Origin: an uncultured Flavobacteriales bacterium
GTDB lineage: Bacteria > Bacteroidota > Bacteroidia > Flavobacteriales > Flavobacteriaceae
Length of the DNA: 45,385 nt
NCBI GenBank assembly: GCA_913058295.1
Contig: CAJXRD010000022.1
Span: 1 to 45,385 of the forward strand
Direction of reading: 5' to 3'
The notes beneath the pieces are model-generated. The model was not told the origin of the DNA, made no database searches, and was given only the letters and a program-made list of their open reading frames with translations. Positions 44,173 through 45,385 of the stretch are shown here, in pieces. The position numbers were made by a program, and so were the translations under genes. Each line of letters starts with the position of its first letter. The stretch's first letter is position 1.

Positions 44173-44192
44173 CCCTGAGTAAAGTCGAAGGG
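44173..44192 (+). repeat. CCCTGAG...TCGAAGGG element
   Basis: CCCTGAGTAAAGTCGAAGGG, opposite in orientation to the copy at 42837-42854, so the two flank the YdjM-like gene as an inverted pair about 1.3 kb apart. Confidence 0.7.
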
Positions 44193-44329
44193 TAAATGAG
44201 CTTTACTCACGCGTTAATATTGGCTTAAGTATTCGTGAATCTCCTACGTCGATTTGGTTAAAAGCTCAAGTTATTAAACAGTTTCTTGAAAAAATTTATT
44301 CCCAAATGTTTCTTTTTCAATGTTAATGA

Positions 44330-44343
44330 AACCGCTTGCGGTT
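44330..44343. repeat. Small hairpin AACCGCTTGCGGTT
   Basis: Six perfect base pairs around TT. Part of the repeat-rich gap. Confidence 0.45.
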
Positions 44344-44349
44344 CACGAG

Positions 44350-44371
44350 CTCCTATATATTAAAATAGGAG
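44350..44371. repeat. Small hairpin CTCCTAT...ATAGGAG
   Basis: Seven perfect base pairs with an 8-base loop, directly after the previous hairpin. Confidence 0.4.
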
Positions 44372-44409
44372 AAGAGCGAGTAAACAATTTTTATGCGACA
44401 AGCCTGTGC

Positions 44410-44462
44410 TGAGCTTGTCGAAGTGTAGGAGGGAAGCGTAATGTGTGTGGAATGGAAATTAA
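44410..44462 (+). repeat. Second copy of the TAGGAGGGAAGCGTAAT repeat
   Basis: TGAGCTTG, CGAAGTG, then the same 17-base core (44426-44442) and GAAATTAAA further on, as at 37041-37119. Like that copy it sits just beyond the 3' end of a minus-strand gene. Confidence 0.75.
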
Positions 44463-44496
44463 AGACAAAACCTTAATTAAAAAATAAGTTGTCAAA

Positions 44497-45126
44497 TTAA
44501 ATCACTTTGATTAGCTCTCCTCTAGTTCTACGAACTTTAACCATATTGAAATTGTGGTCGTCTTGTGCGTGATAGCCCAAAGCCATAACTACCGTTGCAG
44601 TTAAGCCTTTTTCATTTAAACCTAGAAGCTTATCATATTCTTTGGGTTCGAAACCTTCAATTGGACAGGAATCTATGTTTAACTCACCACAAGCCGCTAA
44701 CATATTTGCTAAGGCAATGTAGGTTTGTTTTGCTGTCCAATGTGGCATTTCTGCTTTGGATTTTTCTTTCAATTTTCCTTTCATAAATGCGCTATAACCA
44801 TCAAGCTTATCAATTGGAATGTTTTGAATGGTAGCTTTTTTCTGAACATAATCATTGACCATTTCTTCTGTAAAATCTAAATAGCTGCAAAAGACATATA
44901 GATGAGAAGCGTCAACTATTTGTGATTGCCCCCAGGAAAGGGGTTGTAGTTGTTTTCTAATTTCAGGGTTTTCAATTTTCAGTAGGGTATATGGTTGAAA
45001 ACCATAAGAGGAAGCTGATAACCTTGTAGCCTCTTCAATTAAAGCAATATCATCATCGCTAACTTTTTTGGTGGCATCAAATTTTTTAGTGGCATATCGC
45101 CTGTTTAAACTTTTTAATAATTGCAT
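44497..45126 (-). CDS. Nitroreductase-family oxidoreductase (second)
   Basis: A 209-residue FMN-dependent nitroreductase, paralogous to the one at 17242: LNRRYATKKFDATKKVSDDDIALIEEATRLSASSYGFQPY, IEGFEPKEYDKLLGLNEKGL and a GYHAQDDHN segment near the end. Same size, same position of motifs. It follows the outer-membrane barrel gene by 11 bases and so is probably co-transcribed with it, unlike the first copy, which is in a TetR operon. Confidence 0.92.
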   Translation of the reverse strand: MQLLKSLNRRYATKKFDATKKVSDDDIALIEEATRLSASSYGFQPYTLLKIENPEIRKQLQPLSWGQSQIVDASHLYVFCSYLDFTEEMVNDYVQKKATIQNIPIDKLDGYSAFMKGKLKEKSKAEMPHWTAKQTYIALANMLAACGELNIDSCPIEGFEPKEYDKLLGLNEKGLTATVVMALGYHAQDDHNFNMVKVRRTRGELIKVI

Positions 45127-45137
45127 GTTTATCTGTT

Positions 45138-45385
45138 TTAAATTTTTATTTCTGTTGTCAATACAAAGTGATATAAAGTGTCACTTCGATTGGATTCTTT
45201 TAAAAATGCCCCTGGGAAAATGATGTTACTTTCAAATTCAAGAGTTATATGTTTGTTCATTTTATAGCCTATAATAGTACCTACTTGCTGCCCTATAAAC
45301 CTTTCATTGTTTGTGTTCGGATATTGTAGCAGTAAAGCTGCATTATAAACACCATCGTTTACTGAATGTCTCCAAAACACATCAT
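45138..45385 (-). CDS. Alginate-export-type outer-membrane barrel, C-terminal end only
   Basis: The last 82 residues of a protein that begins beyond the window. The sequence (DVFWRHSVNDGVYNAALLLQYP ... FIGQQVGTIIGYKMNKHITLEFESNIIFPGAFLKES ... YHFVLTTEIKI) shows alternating beta strands ending in an aromatic/aliphatic terminal strand, as in outer-membrane barrels, and resembles the alginate_exp family. The start shown is the window edge, not a real start. Substrate unknown. Confidence 0.6.
   Translation of the reverse strand, partial: DVFWRHSVNDGVYNAALLLQYPNTNNERFIGQQVGTIIGYKMNKHITLEFESNIIFPGAFLKESNRSDTLYHFVLTTEIKI

Larger units (their letters stand above)
44035..44496. other. 462-base repeat-rich gap without a gene
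   Basis: Contents: a CCTGCC...GGCAGG palindrome (44134), a CCCTGAG...GGG element (44173), a 14-base hairpin (44330), a second hairpin (44350) and a copy of the AGGAGGGAAGCGTAAT repeat (44410). No open frame of interest is seen. It is GC-richer than its neighbours and looks like a landing place for small mobile repeats. Confidence 0.65.

Noticed and set aside
35550-45180. Shared 13-base string ACAAAGTGATATA near 35553 and 45163
   Set aside because: Several such matches are expected by chance in 45 kb of AT-rich sequence, and the second lies in a coding region.

Overview
The window is a 45 kb stretch of a low-GC chromosome from a member of the Bacteroidota, most likely a marine-type Flavobacteriaceae. 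The reasons are the AT-rich base composition, the near absence of Shine-Dalgarno sequences, repeated -7 elements of the Bacteroidota type TAnnTTTG upstream of genes, LytS/LytTR two-component pairs, flavobacterial families such as DUF6503, the ABC permease/M1 peptidase fusion and SelO, and intergenic repeats of the CCCTGAG...TCGAAGGG and CCTGCC...GGCAGG kinds common in this group. I see no rRNA, tRNA, CRISPR array, complete insertion sequence or prophage.

Layout. 1-2215: a DEAD-box RNA helicase cut by the window edge, then a second helicase with a DbpA-type RNA-binding tail. 2331-3131: a secreted DUF6503 protein. 3227-6799: a LytS-like kinase and LytTR regulator pair facing a secreted beta-lactamase-fold serine hydrolase. 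6885-8194: small genes for a monooxygenase-like protein, a DinB-fold protein and an HxlR regulator. 8329-11297: three CPBP membrane proteases, one cupin and a decayed second cupin left by a tandem duplication. 11864-16309: an ABC ATPase with a giant permease fused to an M1-type peptidase. 16408-18482: a TetR-controlled operon with a nitroreductase and a DJ-1/PfpI lipoprotein. 18620-24093: an MscS channel, a secreted protein of unknown role, a J-domain/KTSC protein, an unusual zinc-finger SDR and a tRNA-dihydrouridine synthase. 24099-25388 (minus): a thiamine-phosphate synthase-like protein and a half-length degenerate helicase. 25491-29486: a tesA-ybbA-ybbP type locus. 29525-35534: glutaredoxin-like protein, SelO, FolE with a PTPS (pterin synthesis), a CDP-alcohol phosphotransferase, and an AraC regulator with an NmrA-type reductase. 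35732-42798: a TPR protein, a second LytS/LytTR pair, and facing it a 939-residue hydrolase/propeller/TolB fusion followed by a paralogue of its middle module. 43033-45385: a YdjM-like membrane hydrolase, a repeat-rich gap, a second nitroreductase and the end of an outer-membrane alginate-export type barrel.

The most distinctive pattern is that the window holds two independent copies of the same arrangement: a LytS/LytTR pair transcribed away from an exported SxxK serine hydrolase. The second copy carries a new-looking three-part fusion whose middle domain is repeated as a separate secreted protein next door. Other notable items are the tandem CPBP-cupin duplication with its pseudogene, the ABC permease/M1 peptidase fusion with altered active-site motifs, an SDR family lacking the catalytic tyrosine, and a promoter sitting directly on a start codon. 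All functional calls rest on reading motifs by eye; no database search was run.
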